Shown here one piece after another: positions 32,627-43,534 of a stretch of 64,000 bases of DNA. The stretch comes from Prado023 sp963697345 (GTDB taxonomy: Bacteria > Actinomycetota > Actinomycetes > S36-B12 > CAIYMF01): positions 15,738-79,737 of the forward strand of contig CAVONS010000011.1 of assembly GCA_963697345.1 (NCBI GenBank). The letters run 5' to 3'. How positions within the stretch are numbered: the stretch's first letter is position 1; each line of letters begins with the position of its first letter. Both the position numbers and the translations under genes were made by a program. Under the pieces are notes generated by a model that saw nothing but the letters and a program-made list of their open reading frames with translations, did not search any database and was not told where the DNA came from.

Positions 32627-33823
32627 CTACTCCGGCTTCGGCGCCCGGAGGCGGAAGATCTTGCGGACGAGGGGTGGTGCGGCCAGGAACAGCACGATCA
32701 ATGACTGGACCACCAGCACGATGTCGATCGGCGTCGAGGTGGCGGCCTGCATCGAGGAGCCACCCGCTCGCAGGCCGCCCATCAGGATGCCGGCGAAGAC
32801 CACGCCGATCGGGTTGCTCTTGCCCAGCAGGGCCACGGTGATCGCATCGAACCCGATCTCACCTGCGATCCCATTGCCCAGGGCATATTCCGTCGCCCCG
32901 CCGAGTATCTGGTTGGTCCCAGCCAGGCCCGCCAGGCCACCAGCGATGACCATGACGCCGGTCAGGGCACGCTTGACGTTGATCCCCGCCGTACGGGCCG
33001 CGTTCGGGTTGGCCCCGACGGCGCGGAACTCGAAGCCGATCGTGGAGCGCTCGAGCAGCCACCACACGAATGCGGCGGCCGCCAGGGCCAGCAGGAACCC
33101 GAGGTTGAGCCGGTAGTCGTCACCGAGGATCCGGGGCAGGCGTGCGGCCCCGGCCACGGCCGGGCTGAGCGGGTCGTCGCGCCCGGGCCGCTGGAAGGCA
33201 TCGAGGGTGAGCAGGTACTGCAGGAAGTAGATCGCGATCCAGTTCAGCATGATCGTGACGATCACCTCGTGGGCCCCGGTCTGGGACTTCAGGACACCGG
33301 CGATGCTGCCCCACAGGGCGCCACCGACGATGCCGGCCAGGACCGCGACGAACAGGTGGAGCGGGAACGGCATCTCGAAGGTGAACCCGACATATCCGGC
33401 GAAGATCGCACCGATGATCAGCTGGCCCTGGGCGCCGATGTTGAACAGCCCGGCACGGAACGGCAGCGCGACGGCCAGGCCCGCGAAGATCAGTGAGGTC
33501 GAGGTGTAGAGCGTCTCGGTGAACGGCTTCACGGCGTCGGCCACCGTGTAGGCGCTGAAGTTGATCACCGAGCCGGAGAACAGCGCCTTGTAGGCCTGCG
33601 ACACCGCCTCCCAGGCGGCGGTCAGGGTGTCCAGGGGGGCGGAGAAGAAGTACTTGGCGGCCTCGCGGACGTCGGGATCGGCGAAGGCGATCAGCACACC
33701 GCTGATGACCAGGGCGAGCAGGAAGGACAACGCGTAGAGGATCGCCTGGTCGACCCAGCCCTTCCTCGAGCGCTTCTGCGGCACCGGTGCCGTCAACTCG
33801 GTCATCAGCTCCGTGTCGCTCAC
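32627..33823 (-). CDS. Nucleoside ABC transporter permease (NupP/YufP-like)
   Basis: 398 residues, about eight to ten membrane helices. LPFRAGLFNIGAQGQLIIGAIFAGYVG and GANPNAARTAGINVKR are conserved in permeases paired with BmpA-type receptors. ATG at 33823 overlaps the ATPase stop (ATGA), so stoichiometric synthesis is likely. It is followed after 15 bases by the second permease. Confidence 0.88.
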   Translation of the reverse strand: MSDTELMTELTAPVPQKRSRKGWVDQAILYALSFLLALVISGVLIAFADPDVREAAKYFFSAPLDTLTAAWEAVSQAYKALFSGSVINFSAYTVADAVKPFTETLYTSTSLIFAGLAVALPFRAGLFNIGAQGQLIIGAIFAGYVGFTFEMPFPLHLFVAVLAGIVGGALWGSIAGVLKSQTGAHEVIVTIMLNWIAIYFLQYLLTLDAFQRPGRDDPLSPAVAGAARLPRILGDDYRLNLGFLLALAAAAFVWWLLERSTIGFEFRAVGANPNAARTAGINVKRALTGVMVIAGGLAGLAGTNQILGGATEYALGNGIAGEIGFDAITVALLGKSNPIGVVFAGILMGGLRAGGSSMQAATSTPIDIVLVVQSLIVLFLAAPPLVRKIFRLRAPKPE

Positions 33824-35349
33824 TGGGCACCTCCCTGGACCGCGTCGGCCTCCTGCGGGATACCGGCCATCATCAGGCCCAGCGCGCCACGCGGTGTGTC
33901 CGGCGGCACGATCCCGATGATCCGACCGCGGTACATGACCGCGACGCGGTCGGCCAGCGCAGCCACCTCGTCGAGTTCGGTCGACACGATCAGTACTGCG
34001 ACCCCGGCGTCGCGTTCGGCGATGACCCGCTTGTGGACGAACTCGATGGCGCCCACATCCACCCCACGGGTGGGCTGCGAGGCGACGAAGAGCGAGACGA
34101 CCGGCTTGGACAGCTCGCGGGCCAGGACCACCTTCTGCTGGTTCCCCCCGGACAGGGACCCTGCGGGCAGGTGCACGCCGGTGGTCCGCACGTCGAACTC
34201 CGCGACCTTCTCCTCGGCGTTGGCCGCAATCACCTTCGGCTTCATCATCACGCCGCGCGCGAACGGCGCCTGCTTGTACTGGTCGAGGATCATGTTCTCG
34301 GCGATGGAGAACTTGCCCACGAGTCCGTCGTCGGAGCGGTCCTCGGGGACGAACCCGATCCCGGAGTCCAGGATCTTGCGGGTGGAGCGACCCAGCAGCT
34401 CCTCACCGTTGAGCGTGACTGAGCCGCTGACGCGGTGCTGAAGCCCCAGGAGGGCCTGGGTCAGCTCGGTCTGCCCGTTGCCCTGGACGCCGGCGATGCA
34501 GACAACCTCCCCGGCACGCACATCGAGGTTGATGTCGTCGACCATCGCCTGGCCGGTCTCCGAGCGCACCGTGAGCCCGCGGATCTGGAGCACCACGTCC
34601 TTGGGTTGCGCGGGGGCCTTGTCCACCTTCAGGCTCACTGCCCGGCCGACCATCATGGTGGCGAGCTCGGTCTCGGAGTCGGTCGGCAGGGCTGTGCCGA
34701 CCACCTTGCCCAGCCGGATGACGGTGATGCGGTCGGCGACTGCCTTGATCTCGCGCAGCTTGTGGCTGATGAGCACGACCGAGCGCCCACTCTCCTTGAG
34801 CTGTCGGATGATCTCGAGCAGCTCGTCGGTCTCCTGCGGGGTCAGCACCGCGGTGGGCTCGTCCAGGATCAGGATCTGGGCGTCCTTGACCAGTGCCTTG
34901 ATGATCTCGATCCGCTGCTGGACGCCGACCGGGAGGTCCCCGACCAGCGCGTCGGGGTCGACCTCGAGGTTGTACCGCTGGGACAGCTCGAGCACCTGGT
35001 TGCGAGCGGCCTCGAGATCGAGGAACGCACCCTTGGTGTGCTCGTGACCCAGCATGACGTTCTCGGCCACGGTGAACACCGGGACGAGCATGAAGTGCTG
35101 GTGCACCATGCCGATGCCCGCGTCCATGGCGTCGCCGGGATCGTGGAAGTGGACCTCCTGGCCGTCGATCAGGATCGTGCCCTCATCGGGCCGGTAGAGA
35201 CCGAACAGCGTGTTCATGAGGGTGGACTTGCCCGCGCCGTTCTCCCCCAACAGGCAGTGGATCTCGCCGGGCTCAATCGTCAGGTCGATGGAGTCGTTGG
35301 CCTTGAACGTGCCGAACTTCTTGGTGATCCCACGCAGCTCCAGGCGCAC
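33820..35349 (-). CDS. Nucleoside ABC transporter ATPase with two nucleotide-binding domains (NupO/RbsA-like)
   Basis: 509 residues with two fused ATPase halves. The first has Walker A GENGAGKSTL (about 37-46), Walker B ILILDEPTAVL and a degenerate signature LPVGVQQRIE. The second has a modified Walker A (GVQGNGQTELTQ) and an intact signature LSGGNQQKVVLAREL. Asymmetric halves are normal for this class. It powers nucleoside uptake by the two permeases encoded after it. A 181-base gap containing a strong hairpin separates it from the receptor gene. Confidence 0.93.
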   Translation of the reverse strand: MRLELRGITKKFGTFKANDSIDLTIEPGEIHCLLGENGAGKSTLMNTLFGLYRPDEGTILIDGQEVHFHDPGDAMDAGIGMVHQHFMLVPVFTVAENVMLGHEHTKGAFLDLEAARNQVLELSQRYNLEVDPDALVGDLPVGVQQRIEIIKALVKDAQILILDEPTAVLTPQETDELLEIIRQLKESGRSVVLISHKLREIKAVADRITVIRLGKVVGTALPTDSETELATMMVGRAVSLKVDKAPAQPKDVVLQIRGLTVRSETGQAMVDDINLDVRAGEVVCIAGVQGNGQTELTQALLGLQHRVSGSVTLNGEELLGRSTRKILDSGIGFVPEDRSDDGLVGKFSIAENMILDQYKQAPFARGVMMKPKVIAANAEEKVAEFDVRTTGVHLPAGSLSGGNQQKVVLARELSKPVVSLFVASQPTRGVDVGAIEFVHKRVIAERDAGVAVLIVSTELDEVAALADRVAVMYRGRIIGIVPPDTPRGALGLMMAGIPQEADAVQGGAQ

Positions 35350-35463
35350 TGCTACCTCCGACGATCGGGTGTCAACTCTCGCACCCTAGCGACCAGCACC
35401 CGCTGAACACGGGACCACGGTCCTCTGACGCCGGTCGGATCGTCTGGACATGCCCGCAACGAC

Positions 35464-35498
35464 GACCGACCCCCCGCAGTGGCGCCGGGGGGTCGGTC
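35464..35498. terminator. Strong hairpin between receptor gene and ABC ATPase gene
   Basis: GACCGACCCCCC (35464-35475) and GGGGGGTCGGTC (35487-35498) form a perfect 12-base stem with an 11-base loop. No T-tract follows. It sits 33 bases after the bmpA-type stop on the minus strand, so it probably stops or protects the receptor mRNA. This would let the binding protein be made in excess over the membrane components. Confidence 0.7.
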
Positions 35499-35530
35499 AG
35501 GAACTGCTGTGGGCTGGTCAGCCCTTGCTG

Positions 35531-36640
35531 TCAGCCCGCCTGGGGCGAGTTGCTCGACTCGACGACGATGGTCCCGTCGACGATCTGCGCCTTGAGCGCC
35601 TCGATCTGGGCGGTCAGCTCAGCCGGCACCTTCGACTCGAAGTCGTGGTACGGGGCCAGGCCCACGCCGTCGTTGGCCAGCGTGCCGATGTAGGGCGTGT
35701 TGTCGAAAGCGCCGTTCACGGTCTCGGTCGTGGCGGTCTCGACCGAGTTGGCGATGTTCTTCTCCACAGTGGTGAGGAACACGTCCTTGTACTGCTCGGC
35801 AGAGGTGTACCCGTCCTGGTCGACCCAGATGATGGCCACCTTGCCGCCGGACTCCTGCGCTGCAGCCGCAGCACCCAGCCCGGTGCCACCGGCGACCGGC
35901 AGGATGATGTCCGCACCCTGCTGGATGAAGTTCTTGGCCAGGTTCTTGCCGTCGGTCGGGGAGTCGAACTTGCCGGCGAAGGAGCCGTTCTGCTTCTCCT
36001 TGTCCCAGCCGAGGAGCTTCACGTCGGCGCCGTTGTCCTCGTTGTACTTGTCCACACCATCGGCGAAGCCGTCCATGAAGACCGCAACGGTCGGGAGCTG
36101 GATCCCGCCGAAGGTCGCGACGGTGCCTGTCTCACTCATGCCCGCAGCGAGGTACCCACCCAGGTAGGCAGCCTCGGCGGTGTTGAACAGCAGGGGCTTG
36201 ACGTTGTCGATCGGCTGGAAGCCGTCGGTGTCGGGATCGCCATCGGGGTTCTCGTCGACGATGGTGAACGTCTCGTCGGGGTTCTCGGTGGCGGCCGTCC
36301 GCGTTGCGTCACCGAGGGAGAACCCGACGGTCACGATGATGCCGCAGTCCTCGGCCACGAGGCTGTTGACGTTGGGCGTGTAGTCCGACTCGGACTTGCT
36401 GGTCACGTACTTGACCTCGATGCCCTGGCTGGCCTCGGCGGCCTGCAGCCCGGCCCACGCAGAGGCGTTGAAGGAGCGGTCGTCGATGCCACCCTGGTCG
36501 GTGACCATGCAGCCGAGGAAGTCGGCTGACGCGGCACCGCCCGACGCCGAGCCCGCATCCGCGTTCTCGTCAGGGGCTTCGCCACAGGCGGCCAGTGCCA
36601 GCGCCGCTACGGCGCTCACAGCGAGCAAGCGAGTCTTCAT
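35531..36640 (-). CDS. BmpA/PnrA-family nucleoside-binding lipoprotein
   Basis: 369 residues. A signal peptide ends in lipobox LAAC (lipid-modified C19), followed by an acidic, Gly/Ser-rich tether. The mature part shows the PnrA-like substrate motifs LGCMVTDQGGIDDRSFNASAWAG and the LPVAGGTGLGAAAAA hinge region. It captures nucleosides outside the membrane for the transporter encoded downstream. The ribosome site GGAGAACG precedes ATG 36640. Cytidine and adenosine deaminases in the same operon support nucleosides as ligands. Confidence 0.92.
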   Translation of the reverse strand: MKTRLLAVSAVAALALAACGEAPDENADAGSASGGAASADFLGCMVTDQGGIDDRSFNASAWAGLQAAEASQGIEVKYVTSKSESDYTPNVNSLVAEDCGIIVTVGFSLGDATRTAATENPDETFTIVDENPDGDPDTDGFQPIDNVKPLLFNTAEAAYLGGYLAAGMSETGTVATFGGIQLPTVAVFMDGFADGVDKYNEDNGADVKLLGWDKEKQNGSFAGKFDSPTDGKNLAKNFIQQGADIILPVAGGTGLGAAAAAQESGGKVAIIWVDQDGYTSAEQYKDVFLTTVEKNIANSVETATTETVNGAFDNTPYIGTLANDGVGLAPYHDFESKVPAELTAQIEALKAQIVDGTIVVESSNSPQAG

Positions 36641-36664
36641 TCGTTCTCCATCTCAGATCGACGC

Positions 36665-36705
36665 GACGCCCATGCGGCGTCAGACCACGTCACCCGCCAA
36701 TTTTA
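36665..36705 (-). promoter_or_regulatory. Promoter -10 and leader hairpin of the nucleoside transporter operon
   Basis: Within the 202-base gap upstream of the receptor gene the minus strand carries TAAAAT (36705-36700), close to a consensus -10, but no clear -35. Downstream, GACGCC/GGCGTC (36665-36681, five-base loop) would form a small hairpin in the leader. The rest of the gap shows no coding frame. Confidence 0.45.
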
Positions 36706-36842
36706 CGGCTCGCAACGTGGTGCTCCGGACCATCCTGATCAGACACCGGACACGATCTGATCACGATTCGACGCCCCAGGTCCCGATCGAGAGGGCAGGA
36801 GGTCCTGCGCCGCACCCACTGCCCGGCCGGAGGATCTCCGGC

Positions 36843-38411
36843 TCAGAAGACGTCGTTCGGTATGTACTCGCCCCACACGTCGCGCAGCGCGGTGCTGACC
36901 TCGCCCACCGTGGCCCGGGCCCGCAGGGCCTCCTTCATCGGGTAGAGGACGTTCTGCGAGCCTCGCGCGGCCTCGCGGATGGCTTCCAGCAGGCCGCTGA
37001 TATCGCCGCGCTCAGCGCGCAGGGCGGCCAGCCGGGCGCGCTGCTCGGCCTCGATGGCCGGGTTCACCCGCAACGGCTCGTAGGGCTCGTCGGACTCCGT
37101 GGTGAACTTGTTGACCCCGACCACGACCCGTTCGCCGGCGTCGATCTCGTTGGCGATCCGGTAGGCCGAGCGCTCGATCTCGGCCTTCTGGAACCCGTTC
37201 TCGATGGCGGCCACAGCGCCACCGAGCTCGGCGATCTTCTCCATCAGCTCGACAGCGGCAGCCTCGACGTCGTCGGTCAGCGACTCCACCGCGTAGGAGC
37301 CGGCGAAGGGATCCACGGTCTTGGTCACGTCGGACTCGTAGGCGATCACCTGCTGCGTGCGCAACGCCAGGCGTGCTGCCTTCTCCGTGGGCAGCGCAAT
37401 GGCCTCGTCGAAGGAGTTGGTGTGCAGGCTCTGGGTTCCACCGAGCACGGCGGCAAGTGCCTGGATGGCCACCCGGACCATGTTGACCTCGGGCTGCTGG
37501 GCGGTCAGCTGCACGCCGGCGGTCTGCGTGTGGAAGCGCAACATCATGGACTTGGGCTTCCTCGCGCCGAACTCCTCGCGCATCACCCTGGCCCAGATCC
37601 GACGGGCGGCCCGGAACTTGGCCACCTCCTCGAGCAACGAGGTGCGCGAGACGAAGAAGAAGGCGAGCCTCGGTGCGAAGTCATCCACGTCCTGGCCCGA
37701 GGCGATCGCTGCTCGCACGTACTCGATGCCGTCGGCCAGGGTGAAGGCGATCTCCTGCGCGGGCGTGGCGCCGGCCTCAGCCATGTGATAGCCCGAGATG
37801 GAGATGGTGTTCCACTTGGGCAGCTCGTCGGCGCAGTAGCTGAAGATGTCGGTGATCAGCCGCAGGGAGGCGGCCGGCGGATAGATGTAGGTCCCGCGGG
37901 CGATGTACTCCTTGAGCACGTCGTTCTGGATCGTGCCGGTCAGTGCCGTCCCGTCGACGCCCTGCTCCTCGGCCACGATCTGGTAGGCCAGCAGCAGCAC
38001 CGCGGCCGGCGCGTTGATCGTCATCGACGTCGAGACCTTGTCCAGGGGGATCTGGTCGAACAGGATCCGCATGTCGTCGATCGAGTCGATCGCCACCCCG
38101 ACCTTGCCGACCTCGCCGGAGGCCAGCGGGTGATCGGAGTCGTAACCCATCTGCGTGGGCAGGTCGAAGGCGACGCTCAGGCCGGTCGTGCCCGCAGCGA
38201 TCAGCTGGTGGTAGCGCGCGTTGGACTCGGCGGCCGTGCCGAACCCGGCGTACTGGCGCATCGTCCAGGGCCGCCCGGTGTACATCGACGGGTAGACCCC
38301 TCGGGTGAACGGGTACTCCCCCGGGGCGCCGACCTCGGCCGGATCAGCCCCTGCGCGGGACTCCGCGTCGTAGAGGGGTTCGAAGGGACGTCCGGACTCA
38401 GTGGTGGCCAT
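36843..38411 (-). CDS. Methylmalonyl-CoA mutase-family large subunit
   Basis: 522 residues forming the TIM-barrel half of a B12-dependent acyl-CoA mutase. TMRQYAGFGTAAESN, GLSVAFDLPTQMGYDSDHP, GTIQNDVLKEYIARGTYIYPP, ISISGYHMAEAGA and FHTQTAGVQLTAQQPEVN are family motifs. The cobalamin-binding domain is absent, as in split mutases whose small subunit is separate; none is seen in this window. The GTYIYPP segment resembles methylmalonyl- more than isobutyryl-type enzymes. With propionyl-CoA carboxylase it would convert propionyl-CoA to succinyl-CoA. ATG 38411 lies seven bases after TAGCCT (38424-38419), a leaderless start. Confidence 0.88.
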   Translation of the reverse strand: MATTESGRPFEPLYDAESRAGADPAEVGAPGEYPFTRGVYPSMYTGRPWTMRQYAGFGTAAESNARYHQLIAAGTTGLSVAFDLPTQMGYDSDHPLASGEVGKVGVAIDSIDDMRILFDQIPLDKVSTSMTINAPAAVLLLAYQIVAEEQGVDGTALTGTIQNDVLKEYIARGTYIYPPAASLRLITDIFSYCADELPKWNTISISGYHMAEAGATPAQEIAFTLADGIEYVRAAIASGQDVDDFAPRLAFFFVSRTSLLEEVAKFRAARRIWARVMREEFGARKPKSMMLRFHTQTAGVQLTAQQPEVNMVRVAIQALAAVLGGTQSLHTNSFDEAIALPTEKAARLALRTQQVIAYESDVTKTVDPFAGSYAVESLTDDVEAAAVELMEKIAELGGAVAAIENGFQKAEIERSAYRIANEIDAGERVVVGVNKFTTESDEPYEPLRVNPAIEAEQRARLAALRAERGDISGLLEAIREAARGSQNVLYPMKEALRARATVGEVSTALRDVWGEYIPNDVF

Positions 38412-38742
38412 GGGCCCAAGGCTAGGCCCGCAGCACCGCGCAGTCGTGCTGCACCCCGTCCCATCAAGCGGGGACCAACGTCCCCGGCACCCCTGTGGGC
38501 ACGATCCAGAGGGCGATGACCGCTGCCGTGAGCACGTCGGGCGCACTGGGGCGCCGGTCAGCACTGGGGCGCCTCGAGCACCTGCTCGGTCAAGGGCGAA
38601 ACCGGCAGCGACAGGGCAGCGTGGCTCGGAACCGCACCCTGCGCCGCCTCGCCGATGCGCCGTCGCACGGTCGGACTAGACTTCCCCTCATGTGGCGGGT
38701 ACCCGCCATGCCGACCCACGCTCCAGCAAGGAGGCTCCACCG
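38412..38742. promoter_or_regulatory. 331-base divergent control region between the mutase gene and sdhCDAB
   Basis: No gene seen. The left end holds the leaderless mutase promoter. A 13-base direct repeat GCACTGGGGCGCC occurs at 38543-38555 and 38561-38573 (18 bases apart). A TAGACT -10 for sdhC lies at 38677-38682, followed by a perfect 16-base palindrome TGGCGGGTACCCGCCA at 38693-38708, within or just before the leader of the sdh mRNA. The palindrome is a good repressor-site candidate. Confidence 0.5.
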
Positions 38743-39138
38743 ATGGCCAGTGCGCCTGCGGGGACCCTGTACCGCGGCGGTGAGGGGATGTGGTCCTGGG
38801 TGGCCCATCGCATCACCGGCGTCGCGGTGTTCTTCTTCCTCCTGGTCCATGTCCTGGACACGGCGTTGGTGCGGGTCTCGCCCGACGCCTACGACATGGT
38901 GATCGCCACGTACAAGACGCCGATCGTCAACCTCCTCGAGGTCGGACTCGTCGGCGCTGTCCTGTACCACGCCCTCAACGGCATCCGGATCATCCTCGTC
39001 GACTTCTGGGCGCAGGGCCCCCGGCACCAGAAGGCCATGTTCCGCGGCATCGTGGTCGTGTGGGTGCTGATCATGATCCCGGGCGCCTACTTCATGCTTG
39101 CGCACACCGTCGAGGCACTGTTCGGGAGCACCTCATGA
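38743..39138 (+). CDS. sdhC: Succinate dehydrogenase cytochrome b556 subunit
   Basis: 131 residues with three membrane helices. MWSWVAHRITGVAVFFFLLVHVLDT carries the conserved S-x-x-HR-x-TG quinone-site motif, and the helix-2 HALNGIR motif contains the haem-ligand histidine. It anchors the Sdh catalytic dimer and passes electrons to quinone. ATG 38743 follows AAGGAGG. It opens a four-gene operon and overlaps sdhD (ATGA). Confidence 0.92.
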   Translation: MASAPAGTLYRGGEGMWSWVAHRITGVAVFFFLLVHVLDTALVRVSPDAYDMVIATYKTPIVNLLEVGLVGAVLYHALNGIRIILVDFWAQGPRHQKAMFRGIVVVWVLIMIPGAYFMLAHTVEALFGSTS

Positions 39139-39536
39139 GCCTGGAGATCGCCGATCCGCGCAGCGCGCAGGCATCGCGCAGCCACAGCAACTACGAGCGC
39201 TACTCGTGGCTCTTCATGCGGATCTCGGGCCTCGTGCTCGTGTTCCTCGTGCTCGGCCACCTGCTGATCATGAACATCCTCGACGGCGGCGTGCAGCGCA
39301 TCAACTTCGGCTTCGTGGCCGGTCGCTGGTCCAGCCCGTTCTGGCAGACGTGGGACCTGCTGCAGCTCTGGCTTGCCATGCTGCACGGCGGCAACGGCAT
39401 GCGCACCATCATCAACGACTACGCCGAGAAGCCCCGCACCCGGTTCTGGCTCCAGACCCTGCTGGCCGTCGCCGTCGTGTTCACCGTCGTCCTGGGGACC
39501 CTGGTGATCTTCACCTTCGACCCCAACATCGCCTGA
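39135..39536 (+). CDS. sdhD: Succinate dehydrogenase membrane anchor subunit
   Basis: 133 residues with three hydrophobic helices. RYSWLFMRISGLVLVFLVLGHLLIMN contains the haem-ligand His region, and HGGNGMRTIINDYAEKPRTRFW is the conserved D-subunit loop that contributes to quinone binding. Starts in the ATGA overlap with sdhC. Only 19 bases separate its stop from the sdhA ATG. Confidence 0.9.
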   Translation: MSLEIADPRSAQASRSHSNYERYSWLFMRISGLVLVFLVLGHLLIMNILDGGVQRINFGFVAGRWSSPFWQTWDLLQLWLAMLHGGNGMRTIINDYAEKPRTRFWLQTLLAVAVVFTVVLGTLVIFTFDPNIA

Positions 39537-39555
39537 TCGGAGAGTGGCGCCAGCC

Positions 39556-41309
<1,754 letters not shown>

Positions 41310-41310
<1 letters not shown>

Positions 41311-42065
41311 TGACCACAGAAGCCGCAGCGCCCGCCCCCGTCGCCGCCGACGTCCCCCAGCCGTTCCCGGTCACCGTCCGCCTGCGCCGGTTCCTCCCGG
41401 ACGAGGGCCCGGAGCCGTTCTGGCAGGACTTCACCGTCGACGTGTTCCCGACCGACCGGATCCTCGACGCCCTGCACAAGATCAAGTGGGAGCAGGACGG
41501 GACGCTGACGTTCCGGCGCTCGTGCGCGCACGGCATCTGTGGGTCGGACGCCATCCGCATCAACGGTCGCAACCGCCTGGCGTGCAAGACCCTGATCAAG
41601 GACCTCAACTCGACCAAGCCCATCGTCGTCGAGGCGATCAAGGGGCTTCCGCTGGAGAAGGACCTCGTGGTCGACATGGAGCCGTTCTTCGCCTCCTTCC
41701 GCGAGATCATGCCGTTCCTGATCACGACGGGCAACGCCCCGACCAAGGAGCGGGTGCAGTCCGCGGAGGACCGCGCGATCTTCGACGACACCACCAAGTG
41801 CATCCTGTGCGCCTGCTGCACGACCTCGTGCCCGGTGTTCTGGACCGACGGCCAGTACTTCGGCCCGGCGGCCATCGTCAATGCGCACCGGTTCATCTTC
41901 GACAGCCGGGATGAGGGCGCCGAGCAGCGCCTGGAGATCCTGGACTCCAAGGAGGGCGTCTGGCGCTGCCGGACGACCTTCAACTGCACCGACGCATGCC
42001 CGCGTGGCATCGAGGTCACGAAGGCCATCCAGGAAGTGAAACGCGCTCTGATCTACCGCGCCTGA
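41310..42065 (+). CDS. sdhB: Succinate dehydrogenase iron-sulfur subunit
   Basis: 251 residues with three Fe-S clusters. CAHGICGSD plus a later Cys bind [2Fe-2S]; CILCACCTTSCP and CTDACPRGIEVTKAI bind the [4Fe-4S] and [3Fe-4S] clusters. It connects SdhA flavin to the quinone site in SdhCD. An Ala/Pro-rich N-terminal extension of about 15 residues is present. ATG overlaps the sdhA stop (TGATG). Last gene of the operon; a run of hairpins follows. Confidence 0.96.
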
Positions 42066-42087
42066 CACCCAGCGGGCCGGGCAGGTC

Positions 42088-42174
42088 CGTGCTCGTCTGA
42101 GCACGATCGACCAGCGCTGGCCGGACCATGTCGAAATGGGTCCCGAAAGGGACGCGTCGTTGCCCGGAACGACG
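42088..42174. terminator. Three consecutive hairpins after sdhB
   Basis: CGTGCTC/GAGCACG (42088-42105, loop of 4), GTCCC/GGGAC with a GAAA tetraloop (42140-42153), and CGTCGTT/AACGACG (42155-42174) follow the operon end. None has a T-tract. The first is placed as a terminator of sdhCDAB; the others lie just ahead of the carboxypeptidase promoter and may have another role. Confidence 0.5.
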
Positions 42175-42202
42175 AACGAGGGCACCTAGCGTATGCACCG
42201 AT

Positions 42203-43534
42203 ATGAGTGCACCTTCCCGCGCCATCGCCGCGCTCACCCTGGCCACCGCCATGCTGATCCCTGCGCAGGCGGCCATGGGCCTGCCCCGCGAGGATCCCGC
42301 GCCCGCCCAGACCTCGACTGCCGCTGAACCGTCCCCCGTGATCCGGGCCGCCGAGGGCGCCAGCCCGGTACCCGGCATCGCGACCCAGAGCTGGGTGCTG
42401 GCCGACATGGACACCGGCGAGGTCCTGGCGATGCAGGACGCCGACCAGCCCATGCGACCTGCCTCCACGCTCAAGCTGCTGACGGCCCTGACTGTCGCCC
42501 CCCGGCTCGCCCCCGAGCAGCCCTACCGGGCGGTGAAGGCCGATGAGACAGCCGAGGGCAACCGCGTGGTCCTCTACGCAGGGCTCCAGTACACCGTCGC
42601 CGACCTCCTGCACGCAGCCCTGATGCCCAGCGCCAACGACGCCGCGGAAGCCCTGGCCCGTGCCAACGGCGGGATCGGTGTCACGGTCGATCAGATGCAG
42701 GCGGAGGCCGCTCGGCTGGGAGCCACGAGGACAACAGTGAAGAACCCGAGCGGGCTGGATGCCGACGGGCAGTTCACCACGGCCATGGATCTTGCGGTCA
42801 TCGGCCGAGCCGCGTTGCAGAACCCGGAGATCGCCGCCTACCTCACGTTGCGCACCGTGGACTTCCCGGGCAAGAAGGCCGCGTCCGGTCGGGTCATCTA
42901 CCCGATCTACAACCACAACCGCATGCTCGCCGACAGGTTCGACGGGCTCCTGGGTGGCAAGTCCGGCTACACCTCGTTGGCGCGGCGCACCATGGTCGCC
43001 GCCGCCGAGCGTGATGGTCGCCGGCTGATCGTCACCCTGCTCAACATCGGCGGCAACACCTACACGACGCCCGAGGTCCTGCTCGACTGGGGCTTCGCCA
43101 ACGCGGACAAGTTGGCCCCGGTCGCACAGCTGCCCGAACCCACGGCTCCCGCGCCCCAGTTCGATCGGACGATCATGGAGCTTCCGGCCGCGGGCAAGGC
43201 GCCGGTCAACCGCGACGCGGTGGTGGAGGCCGTGTCAGCCGACGCCCCCACCGCTCCCAGTCGGCCGTGGGCCCTCGGCCTGCCGTCCCTTCCCGGTCCG
43301 GGGCTCCCCGCACCCCTGACGATCCTGACCCTGATGGCCGGGGTCCTGGTCCTCCTGCGCGCCCGCGTCTACTGGATCTCGCATCGCAGTCGGACCGCCT
43401 GGACCAGCCTCGACCAGTGGGCCTCGACGCAGGCTCGCTCGTCGCGCCGCCAGGGCCCGAGCGATCGGCGGGTCAGGCCCGCGCGGACCACTGCCCGAGC
43501 CACAGACGACGCGTTGATCGGCGTCTCCAAGTAG
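42203..43534 (+). CDS. D-alanyl-D-alanine carboxypeptidase (PBP5/DacC type)
   Basis: 443 residues. A signal peptide covers residues 1 to about 24. The penicillin-binding domain follows with SxxK in ASTLKLLTAL, SxN in PSANDAAEAL and KSG in GGKSGYTSLARRT, the serine carboxypeptidase triad that trims the terminal D-Ala of peptidoglycan stem peptides. A Pro-rich linker, one membrane helix (LTILTLMAGVLVLLRARVYW) and a basic cytoplasmic tail follow. TAGCGT at 42187-42192 precedes ATG 42203 by ten bases, giving a very short leader. It converges with the fructose PTS gene at a strong terminator. Confidence 0.92.
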   Translation: MSAPSRAIAALTLATAMLIPAQAAMGLPREDPAPAQTSTAAEPSPVIRAAEGASPVPGIATQSWVLADMDTGEVLAMQDADQPMRPASTLKLLTALTVAPRLAPEQPYRAVKADETAEGNRVVLYAGLQYTVADLLHAALMPSANDAAEALARANGGIGVTVDQMQAEAARLGATRTTVKNPSGLDADGQFTTAMDLAVIGRAALQNPEIAAYLTLRTVDFPGKKAASGRVIYPIYNHNRMLADRFDGLLGGKSGYTSLARRTMVAAAERDGRRLIVTLLNIGGNTYTTPEVLLDWGFANADKLAPVAQLPEPTAPAPQFDRTIMELPAAGKAPVNRDAVVEAVSADAPTAPSRPWALGLPSLPGPGLPAPLTILTLMAGVLVLLRARVYWISHRSRTAWTSLDQWASTQARSSRRQGPSDRRVRPARTTARATDDALIGVSK

